Counted from the first letter of the stretch, positions 8,697-18,407 are shown. The stretch is DNA of 64,000 bases from Pasteurella sp049941595 (GCA_049941595.1 JBNFNA010000003.1:186001-250000), one strand, 5' to 3'. A program made the numbers and translations. The notes: generated by a model from the letters alone, not told the origin.

Positions 8697-9047
8697 ATGG
8701 ATAAATCACCAAAACGCTCAAATGAACCTGTTGTATGGTTACTATTTGGTGCAGGTACAACTGTAAGTGCAATGTTCTACCCTGTATTAGTGCTTTTAAT
8801 TGGCTTATTAATCCCATTCGGTTTAATTAGCCCAGAAAATATGTTTGAATTACTTGCCTTCTTACAAACAGGCTTTGGTAAACTTGTTTTATTAGTACTA
8901 TTGATTTTCCCAATGTGGGGAGCAATGCACCGTATTCACCACGGTCTACACGACTTTAAATTGCACATTCCTGCAAGTGGTGTAATTTTCTACGGTTTAT
9001 CAATACTTTATTCAGTATTAGTTTTATTTGCTGTATTAAGCTTATAA
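8697..9047 (+). CDS. frdD: Fumarate reductase membrane anchor subunit D
   Basis: Second membrane anchor, 116 residues with three membrane helices. PKRSNEPVVWLLFGAG at the N-terminus and MWGAMHRIHHGLHDFK before the last helix are FrdD signatures. GGGGAGG precedes the ATG at 8697; the in-frame ATG at 8673 overlaps frdC and has no ribosome site. Last gene of the operon, followed by a strong terminator. Confidence 0.95.
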   Translation: MDKSPKRSNEPVVWLLFGAGTTVSAMFYPVLVLLIGLLIPFGLISPENMFELLAFLQTGFGKLVLLVLLIFPMWGAMHRIHHGLHDFKLHIPASGVIFYGLSILYSVLVLFAVLSL

Positions 9048-9080
9048 TTGACTAATCATAAGACTGAACAATAAAAGATA

Positions 9081-9112
9081 AAAGGCGGATATATTCCGCC
9101 TTTCTTTATTCT
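9081..9112 (+). terminator. frdABCD terminator
   Basis: AAAGGCGGA and TCCGCCTTT form a 9-bp stem with a 5-base loop, followed by CTTTATTCTTT. Confidence 0.88.
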
Positions 9113-9277
9113 TTAAAATGCACTGAATGAGCACTATCAAATTCTTTTCAAAATCACACCGCACTTTCAACTACATTGTTCTGATACCACTAAGAAAAAA
9201 TTTTTAACCTTTTTTCATTCTGGCCATCTTTGCTAAAGTGCGGTCGATTTTTGAAAAGTTTTCTTACGATCTCAATA

Positions 9278-9309
9278 TAAAAAATAAGGGCAAACTACTG
9301 TCTGCCCTT
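9278..9309 (-). terminator. lptFG terminator
   Basis: Read leftward, AAGGGCA and TGCCCTT pair around an 11-base loop and are followed by ATTTTTTAT, 20 bases after the lptG stop. Confidence 0.75.
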
Positions 9310-9328
9310 CAATATATTGCTTTCTTTT

Positions 9329-10399
9329 TTATGTCCGTTTACGACTTAATAACCACCAAGTAATTAGTAAGAACATCACACTTGGCATTAGCGCACCTGC
9401 AAGTGGTGTAACGTTATAAACCAAGCTAAGTGGCCCAAAAATTTCATTCACTACATAGAACAAGAAACCAAAACAAATGCCTGTTACAATTCGCGCACCG
9501 GCTGTCACACTACGCAATGGGCCAAAAATGAACGACAATGCTAACATCATCATTACACCAACTGAAATAGGTTGGAGCAATTTACGCCAATAAGTTAATT
9601 CAAATTTTTTCGACTCTTGCCCTGTATCTTTCAAAAAGGCTATGTAATTCGATAAACCTGAAATGGACAACGATGTTGGTCTTAACGACGCAATCCCCAA
9701 ATTATCTGGCGTTAAACTGGTCTTCCATTCAGTGTTCAAGCGATTTACTGTTTTCACCTCATCAGGTGTAATTTCAGACTCGTTTAATTGGTGTAAAACC
9801 CACTTTCCATCTTCATAAATTGCACTATCAGCGTGTTTCACTTGTTTTAACTGACGATTTTCACCGAAGCTATAAATATAAATATCATTCAGCTCAAGAT
9901 CATCTGTAATACGTTTTACATAAATAAAGTCGCTACCATCTTTTGCCCAAAAGCCATCACGCACAGATAATAAAGAGCCGCCCGTCATTGCTCTTGAACG
10001 CATATCTCGCGCGAATTGTTCAGTTTGAGGAATCCCCCACTCACCAATCACCATTGTAATAATGACCAGTGGAATAGCCGTTTTCATCACGGTTAAACCA
10101 ATTTTCAAGCGAGAAAAGCCTGATGCTTGCATCACCACCAATTCACTGCGGCTGGCTAAATTACCTAACGCAATTAATGATCCCAGCAATGCAGCCATAG
10201 GGAAGAAAGTTTCCACGTCTTTTGGCATTGTTAATACAGTGTAAGCTATCGCCTGCCAAATATCGTAAGTGCCTTTACCAACTAAACGGAATTGCTCAAC
10301 AAACTTAATAATGCCAGATAAGCCCACTAACATCACTAATGTGGCAAAGATTGCACCTAAAATGCTTTTCCCTAAATAACGATCTAATGTACTCATCAT
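9329..10399 (-). CDS. lptG: LPS export ABC transporter permease LptG
   Basis: Inner-membrane permease half of LptB2FG, which extracts lipopolysaccharide from the inner membrane and feeds it to LptC and LptA. The 356 residues show the YjgP/YjgQ arrangement: three N-terminal helices, a periplasmic beta-jellyroll region (about 120-270) and three C-terminal helices. TLDRYLGKSILGAI at the start and SELVVMQASGFSRLKI near 85-100 are characteristic. The next in-frame codon is also ATG, so MSTLDRY is an equally good start. Six bases downstream of lptF, same operon. LptA, B and C are encoded at 33-34.8 kb. Confidence 0.95.
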   Translation of the reverse strand: MMSTLDRYLGKSILGAIFATLVMLVGLSGIIKFVEQFRLVGKGTYDIWQAIAYTVLTMPKDVETFFPMAALLGSLIALGNLASRSELVVMQASGFSRLKIGLTVMKTAIPLVIITMVIGEWGIPQTEQFARDMRSRAMTGGSLLSVRDGFWAKDGSDFIYVKRITDDLELNDIYIYSFGENRQLKQVKHADSAIYEDGKWVLHQLNESEITPDEVKTVNRLNTEWKTSLTPDNLGIASLRPTSLSISGLSNYIAFLKDTGQESKKFELTYWRKLLQPISVGVMMMLALSFIFGPLRSVTAGARIVTGICFGFLFYVVNEIFGPLSLVYNVTPLAGALMPSVMFLLITWWLLSRKRT

Positions 10400-10405
10400 T
10401 TCAGC

Positions 10406-11512
10406 TTACCCCTTTCTTGCCACAGCATTGCTTAACCAATAACGGAATTTATACATCGAGGCATTACTCCAGCTATTGAGTAATAAGCCAAGCATAAAAA
10501 AGACAACGTTCACAAATGGCATTAGGAAAGCACCATCGAGTTTGCCTGAACCCCAAGCAGATTTAAGCGAGCTCTGTAATAAGAAATAAATTAAATACAA
10601 TAAAAGCGCAGGCAATACTTTCGCAAAACGTCCTTGACGTGGATTGACACGGCTTAACGGCACGGCAATCAACGCCATTAAAGGTACAGCCAACACTAAA
10701 CTCACCCGCCAATTAAGCTCTGCTTTGGCCGTTGGTGAAGTACTGTTTAATAATTCGTTAAAACTCAACTCTTCTGCTTCATTTTTTTCATTATTAATAT
10801 CTTGATGACCCAAATAAGCTTGGTATTGGTCAAAATGTGTAATACGAAAATCAGGTAATGCAGCACTTCCCTCAACGCGTTCACTATTTTCTAGGGTTAA
10901 AATTTGATCGCCATTTGGTAAGGATTTCAATTCACCACGTTCAGCAACAAGTACCGCTGGTTTTAAATTACCACGCTCTCTTGTTTGGAATAGGTAAATA
11001 TCATTGATTTGATTATCGACAATTTTATCAATAAACAGCACAAACTCATTGCTGTTGGTGCTAATAAATTGACCAGCAGCTAATGCCCCCATTGTTGGGT
11101 TGGCTTTAGCTTCTTGCAAAATCTCACTTTGTTTATTAATCGCCCAAGGGGTTAACCAAAAAACATTGTAAGTCGCAATGCTTGCGGTTAACAAAGATAA
11201 GAGCATTACAACACGCACTAAAATGCGCTGCCCCACGCCACAAGCACGCATTACGGTAATTTCACTTTCGGCATATAAACGCCCAAAAGTTAATAAAATT
11301 GCGATGAATAAACACAATGGCAACATTAATTGCGCCATTGTTGGCATACCTAAACCAAGCAACGACAACACTAAGTCTGCGGGCACTTTACCGCTTGCAG
11401 CAGAACCGAGAACACGAACAAGTTGCTGACAGAAGAAGATGAGAAGTAGGATAAATAAGATTGCAATCTGGCTCTTAAATACCTCTTTAATTAAATATCG
11501 AGTTAAAATCAC
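10406..11512 (-). CDS. lptF: LPS export ABC transporter permease LptF
   Basis: Partner permease of LptG in the LPS extractor, 368 residues with the same six-helix plus periplasmic-domain plan. LTRYLIKEVFKSQIAILFILLLIFFCQQLVRVL is the first helix region; SEITVMRACGVGQ near 80-95 is the coupling region that contacts LptB. First gene of lptF-lptG, divergent from pepA across 118 bases, the arrangement found in Haemophilus and enterics. Confidence 0.95.
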   Translation of the reverse strand: MILTRYLIKEVFKSQIAILFILLLIFFCQQLVRVLGSAASGKVPADLVLSLLGLGMPTMAQLMLPLCLFIAILLTFGRLYAESEITVMRACGVGQRILVRVVMLLSLLTASIATYNVFWLTPWAINKQSEILQEAKANPTMGALAAGQFISTNSNEFVLFIDKIVDNQINDIYLFQTRERGNLKPAVLVAERGELKSLPNGDQILTLENSERVEGSAALPDFRITHFDQYQAYLGHQDINNEKNEAEELSFNELLNSTSPTAKAELNWRVSLVLAVPLMALIAVPLSRVNPRQGRFAKVLPALLLYLIYFLLQSSLKSAWGSGKLDGAFLMPFVNVVFFMLGLLLNSWSNASMYKFRYWLSNAVARKG

Positions 11513-11630
11513 ATTATCGCCTATATTTTTCTTGCAATTTCGATAGAATAGTTTAGTTTCAAGACAGTTTAATTGCCGTATGATAACGTATTTTTAACAC
11601 GAAAACAGTAAAAATCTTTGTGAGGATAAA

Positions 11631-13115
11631 ATGAAATATTGTGCAAAATCGACCGCACTTTTAGATATAAAAAGCAACATTATTGTTGGTCTATATGAGA
11701 ATGGTGAGTTTTCTTCTTCTGCCAAAAAAATCGATGAAATTTCGCAAGGTTATTTAACGAATTTAGTTCAATCAGGCGAAATTACAGGTAAAGTAGGCGA
11801 AGTATTAGTGTTACGTCATTTACCAAATTACAGCGCAGAACGTGTATTTGTAGTTGGCGTGGGTAAAAAAGGCGAAATCAACGAAAAACAATTCAAACAA
11901 ATCATTCAAGATACAATTAAAGCTGTAAAATCAACCAAAGCACAAGAAGTTATCAGCTACCTTTCTGACATCGAAATCAAAAATCGTGACCTTTATTGGA
12001 ATATCCGTTTCAGCGTTGAAGCTATCGAAGCAAGTTTCTATCAATTTGAGCAATTCAAAAGCAAGAAAAAAGAACAAGACATTGCATTGACTCAGTTTGT
12101 CTTTAGTGCAGAAGGCGAAACAGTACAACAAGCAATTGAGCACGCAAGTGCGGTGGCTTTAGGCGTAAAATTTGCTAAAGATGTTGCGAATTGCCCACCG
12201 AATATCTGTAATCCAGTATATTTAGCAGAACAAGCAAAAGGTTTAGCAACACGTTCTAATTTAATCAAAACCACGGTGCTAGGTGAAAAAGAATTAGCCG
12301 AATTAAAAATGAATGCGTATTTAGCCGTTTCGCAAGGTTCAGTGAATGAAGCCCAGCTTTCATTGATTGAATATCGCAATCACCCAAATCCAAATGCGAA
12401 ACCAATCGTGTTAGTGGGTAAAGGCTTAACCTTTGATGCGGGCGGTATTTCATTAAAACCAGCAGAAGCAATGGATGAAATGAAATACGATATGGGCGGT
12501 GCGGCGTCTGTTTACGGCGTAATGAATGCGATCGCTGAATTAAAACTGCCATTAAACGTGATCGGCGTATTAGCAGGCTGTGAAAACTTACCTGACGGCA
12601 ATGCTTATCGCCCTGGTGATATTCTTACCACAATGAAAGGCTTAACCGTTGAAGTCTTAAATACTGATGCGGAAGGCCGTTTAGTGTTATGTGATACCTT
12701 AACTTACGTTGAGCGTTTTGATCCTGAATTAGTGATCGATGTGGCGACTTTAACAGGCGCTTGTGTGGTGGCATTAGGTGCGCACAACAGTGGTTTAATT
12801 TCAACTGATGATGAGCTAGCAAAAGCGTTAGAACAAGCCGCAACAGAAACCACAGACAAAGCGTGGCGCTTACCATTGGGTGAAGAATATCAAGAGCAAT
12901 TAAAATCTAACTTTGCAGATCTTGCTAACATTGGTGGCCGTTGGGGCGGAGCAATTACTGCTGGTGCGTTCTTGTCTAACTTTACGGACAAATACCGTTG
13001 GGCTCACTTAGATATCGCTGGTACAGCGTGGTTACAAGGCGCAAACAAAGGTGCAACAGGGCGTCCAGTGCCATTGTTAGTGCAATTCTTAATTAACCAA
13101 GCGAAAAATGCTTAA
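11631..13115 (+). CDS. pepA: Leucyl aminopeptidase (cytosol aminopeptidase, M17)
   Basis: Two-metal M17 aminopeptidase that removes N-terminal residues, preferring leucine; in E. coli PepA also binds DNA as a recombination and transcription cofactor. The 494 residues contain the N-terminal macro-like domain and the catalytic C-terminal domain, with VGKGLTFDAGGISLKP (metal and lysine ligands, near 262-280) and the signature NTDAEGRLVL near 345. The first codons contain an uptake-signal core (around 11652), reading S-T-A-L. GAGGAT precedes the ATG. Confidence 0.97.
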   Translation: MKYCAKSTALLDIKSNIIVGLYENGEFSSSAKKIDEISQGYLTNLVQSGEITGKVGEVLVLRHLPNYSAERVFVVGVGKKGEINEKQFKQIIQDTIKAVKSTKAQEVISYLSDIEIKNRDLYWNIRFSVEAIEASFYQFEQFKSKKKEQDIALTQFVFSAEGETVQQAIEHASAVALGVKFAKDVANCPPNICNPVYLAEQAKGLATRSNLIKTTVLGEKELAELKMNAYLAVSQGSVNEAQLSLIEYRNHPNPNAKPIVLVGKGLTFDAGGISLKPAEAMDEMKYDMGGAASVYGVMNAIAELKLPLNVIGVLAGCENLPDGNAYRPGDILTTMKGLTVEVLNTDAEGRLVLCDTLTYVERFDPELVIDVATLTGACVVALGAHNSGLISTDDELAKALEQAATETTDKAWRLPLGEEYQEQLKSNFADLANIGGRWGGAITAGAFLSNFTDKYRWAHLDIAGTAWLQGANKGATGRPVPLLVQFLINQAKNA

Positions 13116-13171
13116 TCTCAAATAAAAAACAAAGCCACTGTTTCCGATCAAAAACTGTGGCTTTCTCAATA

Positions 13172-13214
13172 AAAAAGTGCGGTGGAAATTTTTAAAATTT
13201 CGACCGCACTTTTT
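13172..13214. terminator. Bidirectional terminator made of inverted uptake signals (pepA/mtnN)
   Basis: AAAAAGTGCGGT and ACCGCACTTTTT, two opposed uptake-signal cores, form a 12-bp stem with poly-A/poly-T flanks between convergent pepA and mtnN. A second GC stem, AAAGCCAC with GTGGCTTT, lies just upstream at about 13131-13165. Confidence 0.88.
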
Positions 13215-13233
13215 GTTTAAATAGAATGGCTGA

Positions 13234-13923
13234 TTACAGCTTATCTAACATTCCTAATACCATTTGCGAAGACTGTTTCGCCGCAAGTGGTAAAAACTCT
13301 TCAAACGATATACTTGCTTCGCCATCGCCCGCATCAGAAATCGCACGCACCACGACAAACGGTACATTAAACACGTGACAAACTTGTGCGATTGCAGTAG
13401 CTTCCATTTCCACCGCCATTACGTTTGGGAAATCTGCTTTAATTTTTGCTAACGCATCACCACCATTAATAAAGCTATCACCAGAACAAATTAAGCCACG
13501 TTTGACATTGTGCCCTTGTTCTTGTGCAATTTTCTCAGCCAAATCTGATAATTTTTCGTCAGAAACGAATGCAGATGGGCAAGCCGGTAACTGCCCTTTC
13601 GCATAACCAAACGCAGTCACATCAGCATCGTGATAAATTGTTTCGCTTGAAATTACAATATCACCAACTTTCAAGCCTTGTGCTACGCCACCTGCAGAGC
13701 CAGTATTGAGCACAAGCTCAGGTTTAGCTTGTTGTAATAACACAGTTGTGCCAATCGCTGCAGCAACTTTGCCGATACCTGATTGTAATAAAGCCACAGC
13801 TTTACCTTGAATAGTCCCTTCATAAATGGTGCAGCTTGCCACTTGTGTCACCACTTTGTTTTCCATTAAATTGGCTAAAATCTCAACTTCTTGTGCCATT
13901 GCACCAACAATACCAATTTTCAT
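13234..13923 (-). CDS. mtnN: 5'-methylthioadenosine/S-adenosylhomocysteine nucleosidase
   Basis: Cleaves the glycosidic bond of methylthioadenosine, S-adenosylhomocysteine and 5'-deoxyadenosine, removing inhibitory products of SAM use and feeding LuxS/AI-2 chemistry. Length 229 is standard. Catalytic Glu12 (GAMAQEVE), the NTGSAGGVA loop, the VEMEATAIA substrate site near 170-178 and the catalytic Asp in RAISDAGD are present. The ATG overlaps the stop of the upstream DsbA-like gene (TAATG), so the two are translationally coupled. Also called Pfs. Confidence 0.97.
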   Translation of the reverse strand: MKIGIVGAMAQEVEILANLMENKVVTQVASCTIYEGTIQGKAVALLQSGIGKVAAAIGTTVLLQQAKPELVLNTGSAGGVAQGLKVGDIVISSETIYHDADVTAFGYAKGQLPACPSAFVSDEKLSDLAEKIAQEQGHNVKRGLICSGDSFINGGDALAKIKADFPNVMAVEMEATAIAQVCHVFNVPFVVVRAISDAGDGEASISFEEFLPLAAKQSSQMVLGMLDKL

Positions 13924-14606
13924 TATTTTTGTTTTTCCTTTATTAATTTATCAACTAAAAAATCTAACACCGCAAAGCTGTAATCATCACTGTATAAGGT
14001 GCTTGCGGTTAATACATAACGGCCGTCAATCACCACATAAGGAAAGGTAAACACGCCATAATCTTCGGTGAGTTTTTTGGCGTTCCACACTTCACGCAAC
14101 ACATTCAGAGAATAAAAAGCACGATTAAATGTATCAACATTGACCTTTTGTTGCGCTAGCCAAGTACGTAACTCATTCAGTTTAGAAAGCTGTGTATAAC
14201 GTTGTTTTTCAGCAGTTTCAAATAGCAACAAGGCAGAAGTATCTTCTTCATTGATTGCTTTTAAGGTGTAGAAAACTTGTGCAGAATAATGTAAATCTTC
14301 CGTTGCCACGGGATACACTTCCAATTTTACGGAATCAAGGTTAGTTTGCTCATACAGGGTCAAAATATCCTGCGCATAAGAACAAACTCGACAATCATAA
14401 TCAAAGAAAAATTGGATTAATATGCGCTGATCACTTGGCTTAATCGCCAACGGTTCTTGATACGAAAAATAATCTTTACCTTCTGTAAATTCAATTTCAG
14501 GCTCTGAATTTGAGGCAAAAAACTTCAGCGGTGAAAATGCCGCTCCATTAGTCGATAATGTGAGTTGAAGTAATCCGAATAAAAAAAGAAACCCAATTCG
14601 CCGCAT
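13923..14606 (-). CDS. Exported thioredoxin-fold (DsbA-like) protein
   Basis: A 227-residue protein with a hydrophobic leader (residues 4-22) and a thioredoxin-like fold. A redox CXXC, Cys72-Arg-Val-Cys75, follows a beta strand (ILIQFFFDYDC), and a cis-proline motif (FTFPYVVIDGRYVL) lies near residue 190, as in DsbA. It is probably a periplasmic thiol oxidoreductase, but the protein is divergent and the CRVC dipeptide is unusual for DsbA, which normally has PH. It lies between recJ and mtnN and is coupled to mtnN. Dedicated oxidase, reductant carrier or maturation factor cannot be decided from sequence. Confidence 0.75.
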   Translation of the reverse strand: MRRIGFLFLFGLLQLTLSTNGAAFSPLKFFASNSEPEIEFTEGKDYFSYQEPLAIKPSDQRILIQFFFDYDCRVCSYAQDILTLYEQTNLDSVKLEVYPVATEDLHYSAQVFYTLKAINEEDTSALLLFETAEKQRYTQLSKLNELRTWLAQQKVNVDTFNRAFYSLNVLREVWNAKKLTEDYGVFTFPYVVIDGRYVLTASTLYSDDYSFAVLDFLVDKLIKEKQK

Positions 14607-14618
14607 TTTCGTAAAAAT

Positions 14619-16340
14619 TTATTCTCCTATTGGCAAGATGTAATCCACCAATAACTGTACATTACGATTGCCTCTAAACTCATTAATATCTAATTTATAT
14701 GCTAATTTTGCCGATTTAATCGACAAATCAGGATAATAACGAGTATCAACGTTAAAGGCAATGGCGTCAAGTAATGGTCCACCCTGTTTTGGTTCGACCA
14801 TCATTTTTAAATGTTTTTCGCCCACTAAGCGTTGCTGCAAAATTTTAAACTCGCCATCAAACACAGGCTCTGGAAAGGCTTGTCCCCAAGGGCCTGCTTG
14901 TTTTATTGCTTCTGCAATATCTAAATTAAATTGGTGCCCTGCGAGTTCGCCATCGGTCCACACAATCCCTTGCAACTCATCTTCGCCAAGCAATTCGCAC
15001 ACAATTTGATTAAACGCCTGTTGAAAAGCATCAAACTCAGATTCATAAATACTCAGCCCTGCTGCCATTGAATGCCCCCCAAATTTTAAAATCATATTTG
15101 GATATTTAGTATGAATGCGTTCTAATGCATCACGCAAATGTAAACCTTCAACAGAACGAGCCGATCCTTTTAAAATCCCTTCTTGATCTTGGGCAAATGC
15201 CACTACAGGGCGATGAAATTGATCTTTAATTCGAGAGGCTAAAATCCCCAACACACCTTGGTGCCAATCTGCTTGGTATAACGCAATGCCTAATGGAAGT
15301 TCTTGCTTAAGCGCGGTCAAATTTCGGCAAATTTCAAGCGCCTCAAGTTTCATTCCTTGCTCAATTTCTTTGCGAGTTTGGTTTAAACCATCCAACTCCA
15401 AAGCCAACGCTCTGGCAGTTTCCATATTTTCGGCAAGTAACAACTCCACTCCGACAGACATATTATCTAATCGACCTGCGGCATTTAAGCGAGGCCCTAT
15501 GGAAAAACCTAAATCAGATCCTGAAAATTGGCTAATATCACGGTTTGCCACCTCTGCCAAAGCTCGAATACCACAACGGCAGCGTTCTGCACGGATTCGT
15601 GCTAGCCCTTGATAAGCCAAAATGCGATTATTTTGATCCAAAGGCACAACGTCAGCGATCGTGCCTAATGCAACTAAATCTAATAATTCAGTGAAATTGG
15701 GTTGTGTTTGTGGGGTAAAAATACCGAGTTCACGGAATTTCGCTCGCACCGCCAACATTAAATAAAATGCAACCCCTACACCTGCCAATGATTTCGATGG
15801 GAACTGACATTCCGCTAAATTGGGGTTCACAATAGCATCGGCTTCTGGTAACACTTCTGGCGGCAAATGGTGATCGGTAATCAGCACTTTCACGCCTTGT
15901 TGTTTTAGAAAAGCCACACCTTCTACGGAGGAAACACCGTTATCAACAGTCATTAATAATTGCACATTTTTTTCGAGGGCCTGCTCGGCAACCGCAATAC
16001 TCAAGCCGTAACCTTGCTCAAAACGGTTAGGAATTAAAAATTCAACGTCAGTAAAACCAAGCTGGCGCAATGCTAGCACGGTCAATGCTGTACTGGTTGC
16101 ACCATCCGCATCAAAATCGCCCACGACAACCACTTTTTGCTGTTGCTGATAAGCGGATACCAACAAATTAACTGCAGTTTCAATCCCATACAAATGTTGT
16201 GGATGCAATAGTGAAGCCAAAGTGCGGTCTAATTGTTGGGCGTTTTTAATATGGCGAGCACGATACAAACGATCCAATAAAGGATCAGAACAAACCATTT
16301 CACCTTGTGGAACAAGTCGGCGTTGAATTAATTTATGCAC
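14619..16340 (-). CDS. recJ: Single-stranded-DNA-specific exonuclease RecJ
   Basis: 5'-to-3' single-strand DNA exonuclease of the DHH family used in recombination, mismatch repair and stalled-fork processing. Motifs appear in order: VVGDFDADGATSTA (I), TVDNGVSS (II), LITDHHLPPE (III, the DHH) and VNPNL, then DHHA1 with GGHSMAAGLSI near 440. Length 573 is typical. It lies between dsbC and the DsbA-like gene, as dsbC-recJ does in many gammaproteobacteria. Confidence 0.97.
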   Translation of the reverse strand: MHKLIQRRLVPQGEMVCSDPLLDRLYRARHIKNAQQLDRTLASLLHPQHLYGIETAVNLLVSAYQQQQKVVVVGDFDADGATSTALTVLALRQLGFTDVEFLIPNRFEQGYGLSIAVAEQALEKNVQLLMTVDNGVSSVEGVAFLKQQGVKVLITDHHLPPEVLPEADAIVNPNLAECQFPSKSLAGVGVAFYLMLAVRAKFRELGIFTPQTQPNFTELLDLVALGTIADVVPLDQNNRILAYQGLARIRAERCRCGIRALAEVANRDISQFSGSDLGFSIGPRLNAAGRLDNMSVGVELLLAENMETARALALELDGLNQTRKEIEQGMKLEALEICRNLTALKQELPLGIALYQADWHQGVLGILASRIKDQFHRPVVAFAQDQEGILKGSARSVEGLHLRDALERIHTKYPNMILKFGGHSMAAGLSIYESEFDAFQQAFNQIVCELLGEDELQGIVWTDGELAGHQFNLDIAEAIKQAGPWGQAFPEPVFDGEFKILQQRLVGEKHLKMMVEPKQGGPLLDAIAFNVDTRYYPDLSIKSAKLAYKLDINEFRGNRNVQLLVDYILPIGE

Positions 16341-16366
16341 AAAAAATCCTAGGGTTAAAATAAGCT

Positions 16367-16387
16367 AAGGACGCGTTTTGCGTCCTT
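16367..16387 (-). terminator. Hairpin between dsbC and recJ
   Basis: AAGGACGC and GCGTCCTT form an 8-bp stem with a 5-base loop, 17 bases after the dsbC stop. The T-run on the leftward strand is interrupted (AGCTTATTTT), so this is probably a partial terminator or a 3'-end stabiliser within the operon. Confidence 0.55.
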
Positions 16388-16403
16388 AACATTAATGTGA
16401 TGA

Positions 16404-17087
16404 TTAATGAGATAATGCAGATAGAAGATCTTTCGGTTTTAAATAACCGCCAATCACCTCACCTTTTTCGGTCACAATGGTTGGTGTACCGTTCACACCA
16501 AATTGTAAGCCAAGTTGATAGTGTTTTTTCACCATATTTGGTTCAAGTAATTGTTTTGGCGGGTTACCTTTCATCGCTTCATCTAAAATGAATTGTGGCT
16601 CTTTCGCTCTAAATACGGCTTCCATTTGACGTGCCACTTTTGTATCAGCTCCGCCTCGAGGGAACGCTAAATAACGCACTGTAATGCCTAAGTCATTGTA
16701 TTCTTTCATTTGTTTATGTAACACTTGGCAGTAATGGCACGAAATATCACCAAATACAGTAACTACGTGTTTTTCATTTTTAGCTGGATACACAATCATT
16801 TCTTTTTTGTATCCGTCTAATTTATCTAATAATAATTTTGCAGAAATATCCGTAAAACCTTTTTCTGATGTTTCGTAAATCTTGCCATCAAGAATGTATT
16901 TTGCATCTTCGGTAATGTAGAAAATACCGTTATCGGTTACCGCAGTTTTAATGCCTTTAATTGGCGAACCACTGACTTCAACACCTGTTAAGCCCATTTT
17001 GTTGAAGCGTTCAGAAATAGCATCATTGCTTGCCATTGCTGTGCTTGAAAGAACCGAGATAAAAAGTGCGGTCAATATTTTTTTCAT
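16404..17087 (-). CDS. dsbC: Thiol:disulfide interchange protein DsbC
   Basis: Periplasmic disulfide isomerase that reshuffles wrong disulfides and is kept reduced by DsbD. Signal peptide cleaved after STAMA near residue 19, then an N-terminal dimerisation domain and a thioredoxin domain with active site Cys117-His-Tyr-Cys120 and cis-proline in NGTPTIV. The start at 17087 (MKKILTAL) is chosen over the longer frame from 17114 because it begins the signal peptide directly and has an AGGAA site. An uptake-signal core lies inside the signal-peptide codons near 17064. Length 227 residues. Confidence 0.96.
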   Translation of the reverse strand: MKKILTALFISVLSSTAMASNDAISERFNKMGLTGVEVSGSPIKGIKTAVTDNGIFYITEDAKYILDGKIYETSEKGFTDISAKLLLDKLDGYKKEMIVYPAKNEKHVVTVFGDISCHYCQVLHKQMKEYNDLGITVRYLAFPRGGADTKVARQMEAVFRAKEPQFILDEAMKGNPPKQLLEPNMVKKHYQLGLQFGVNGTPTIVTEKGEVIGGYLKPKDLLSALSH

Positions 17088-17247
17088 TTTTTCGTTCCTA
17101 TACATCGAAATCAAAGGTTAAGCCTTAGCCGATTAATTATAAAGAGATTCCTTGTTTGTGCAAGGTCTGTTGTGAAAAATTGCCCTACCATAACAACCCA
17201 AAATAGCTTATAATCTCGATTTATATTTATCTTTTGATTTTAGAAAT

Positions 17248-18346
17248 ATGTTTGAAATTAATCCTATCAAAAACAAAATCTCAGACCTCGCTGAACGCAC
17301 GCAAGTGTTGAGGGGGTATCTTTGACTTCGATGCGAAAGTTGAACGCTTAGAAGAAGTCAATGCCGAATTAGAACAACCAGATGTCTGGAATGAGCCTGA
17401 AAAAGCACAAGCATTAGGCAAAGAACGCGTTGCCTTAGAAGCTGTTGTCGATACAATCAAAGCACTTGATCAAGGCTTAGAGGATGTTGACGGTTTACTT
17501 GAACTCGCCATTGAAGCAGAAGATGAAGACACCTTCAATGAAGCAGTTACCGAACTTAACGAATTAGAAGAAAAACTTGCTAAATTAGAATTTCGCCGTA
17601 TGTTCAGAGGTCAACACGATGCGGCTGATTGCTATGTGGATCTGCAAGCAGGTTCAGGTGGTACGGAAGCACAAGACTGGACTGAAATGTTACTGCGTAT
17701 GTACTTGCGTTGGGCAGAAAGCAAAGGCTTTAAAACCGAGTTAATGGAAGTGTCCGATGGTGATGTAGCTGGGATTAAATCAGCCACCATTAAAGTTTCA
17801 GGCGAATATGCTTTCGGTTGGTTACGTACCGAAACGGGTATCCATCGTTTGGTGCGTAAGAGCCCATTTGACTCTAACAACCGCCGCCACACCTCGTTCA
17901 GTGCAGCTTTCGTTTATCCTGAAATTGATGATGATATTGATATTGAAATCAATCCAGCGGATTTGCGTATTGACGTTTATCGTGCATCAGGTGCCGGTGG
18001 TCAGCACGTCAATAAAACGGAAAGTGCGGTGCGAATTACCCATATTCCAAGTGGCATCGTTGTACAATGCCAAAACGATCGCTCTCAACACAAAAACAAA
18101 GATCAATGTATGAAACAGTTGAAAGCGAAGTTATATGAAATGGAATTACAAAAGAAAAATGCCGACAAACAAGCGATGGAAGACAATAAATCTGATATCG
18201 GTTGGGGCAGCCAAATCCGTTCGTATGTATTAGATGATTCACGTATTAAAGATTTACGCACTGGCGTTGAAAATCGTAATACACAAGCAGTGTTAGATGG
18301 TGATTTAGATCGCTTTATCGAAGCCAGCTTAAAAGCAGGATTATAA
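17248..18346 (+). CDS. prfB: Peptide chain release factor 2, with programmed +1 frameshift
   Basis: RF2, which reads UAA and UGA stop codons and triggers peptide release. Translation starts at ATG 17248 and meets an in-frame TGA at 17323-17325, codon 26. The classical autoregulatory site is intact: internal Shine-Dalgarno AGGGGG at 17311-17316, then CTTTGAC at 17320-17326, where ribosomes shift +1 and continue to 18346. Joined product is 365 residues, the same as E. coli RF2. The GGQ release motif (SGAGGQHVNKTESAVR) lies near codon 250 and the SPF anticodon tripeptide in RKSPFDSNNRRHTS. A gene finder sees only an N-terminally truncated frame from 17600. It is followed by lysS, the common prfB-lysS order. 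Confidence 0.97.
17311..17326 (+). promoter_or_regulatory. prfB programmed frameshift site
   Basis: AGGGGG acts as an internal Shine-Dalgarno three bases before CTT-TGA-C. When RF2 is scarce, termination at UGA is slow and the peptidyl-tRNA slips from CUU to UUU. Spacing and order are those of the E. coli element. Confidence 0.96.
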
Positions 18347-18407
18347 AAAATCGGGATAATATTTATCGTTATCCGACAAAATCTTAAAAATAAACTAGGT
18401 AATAAAA

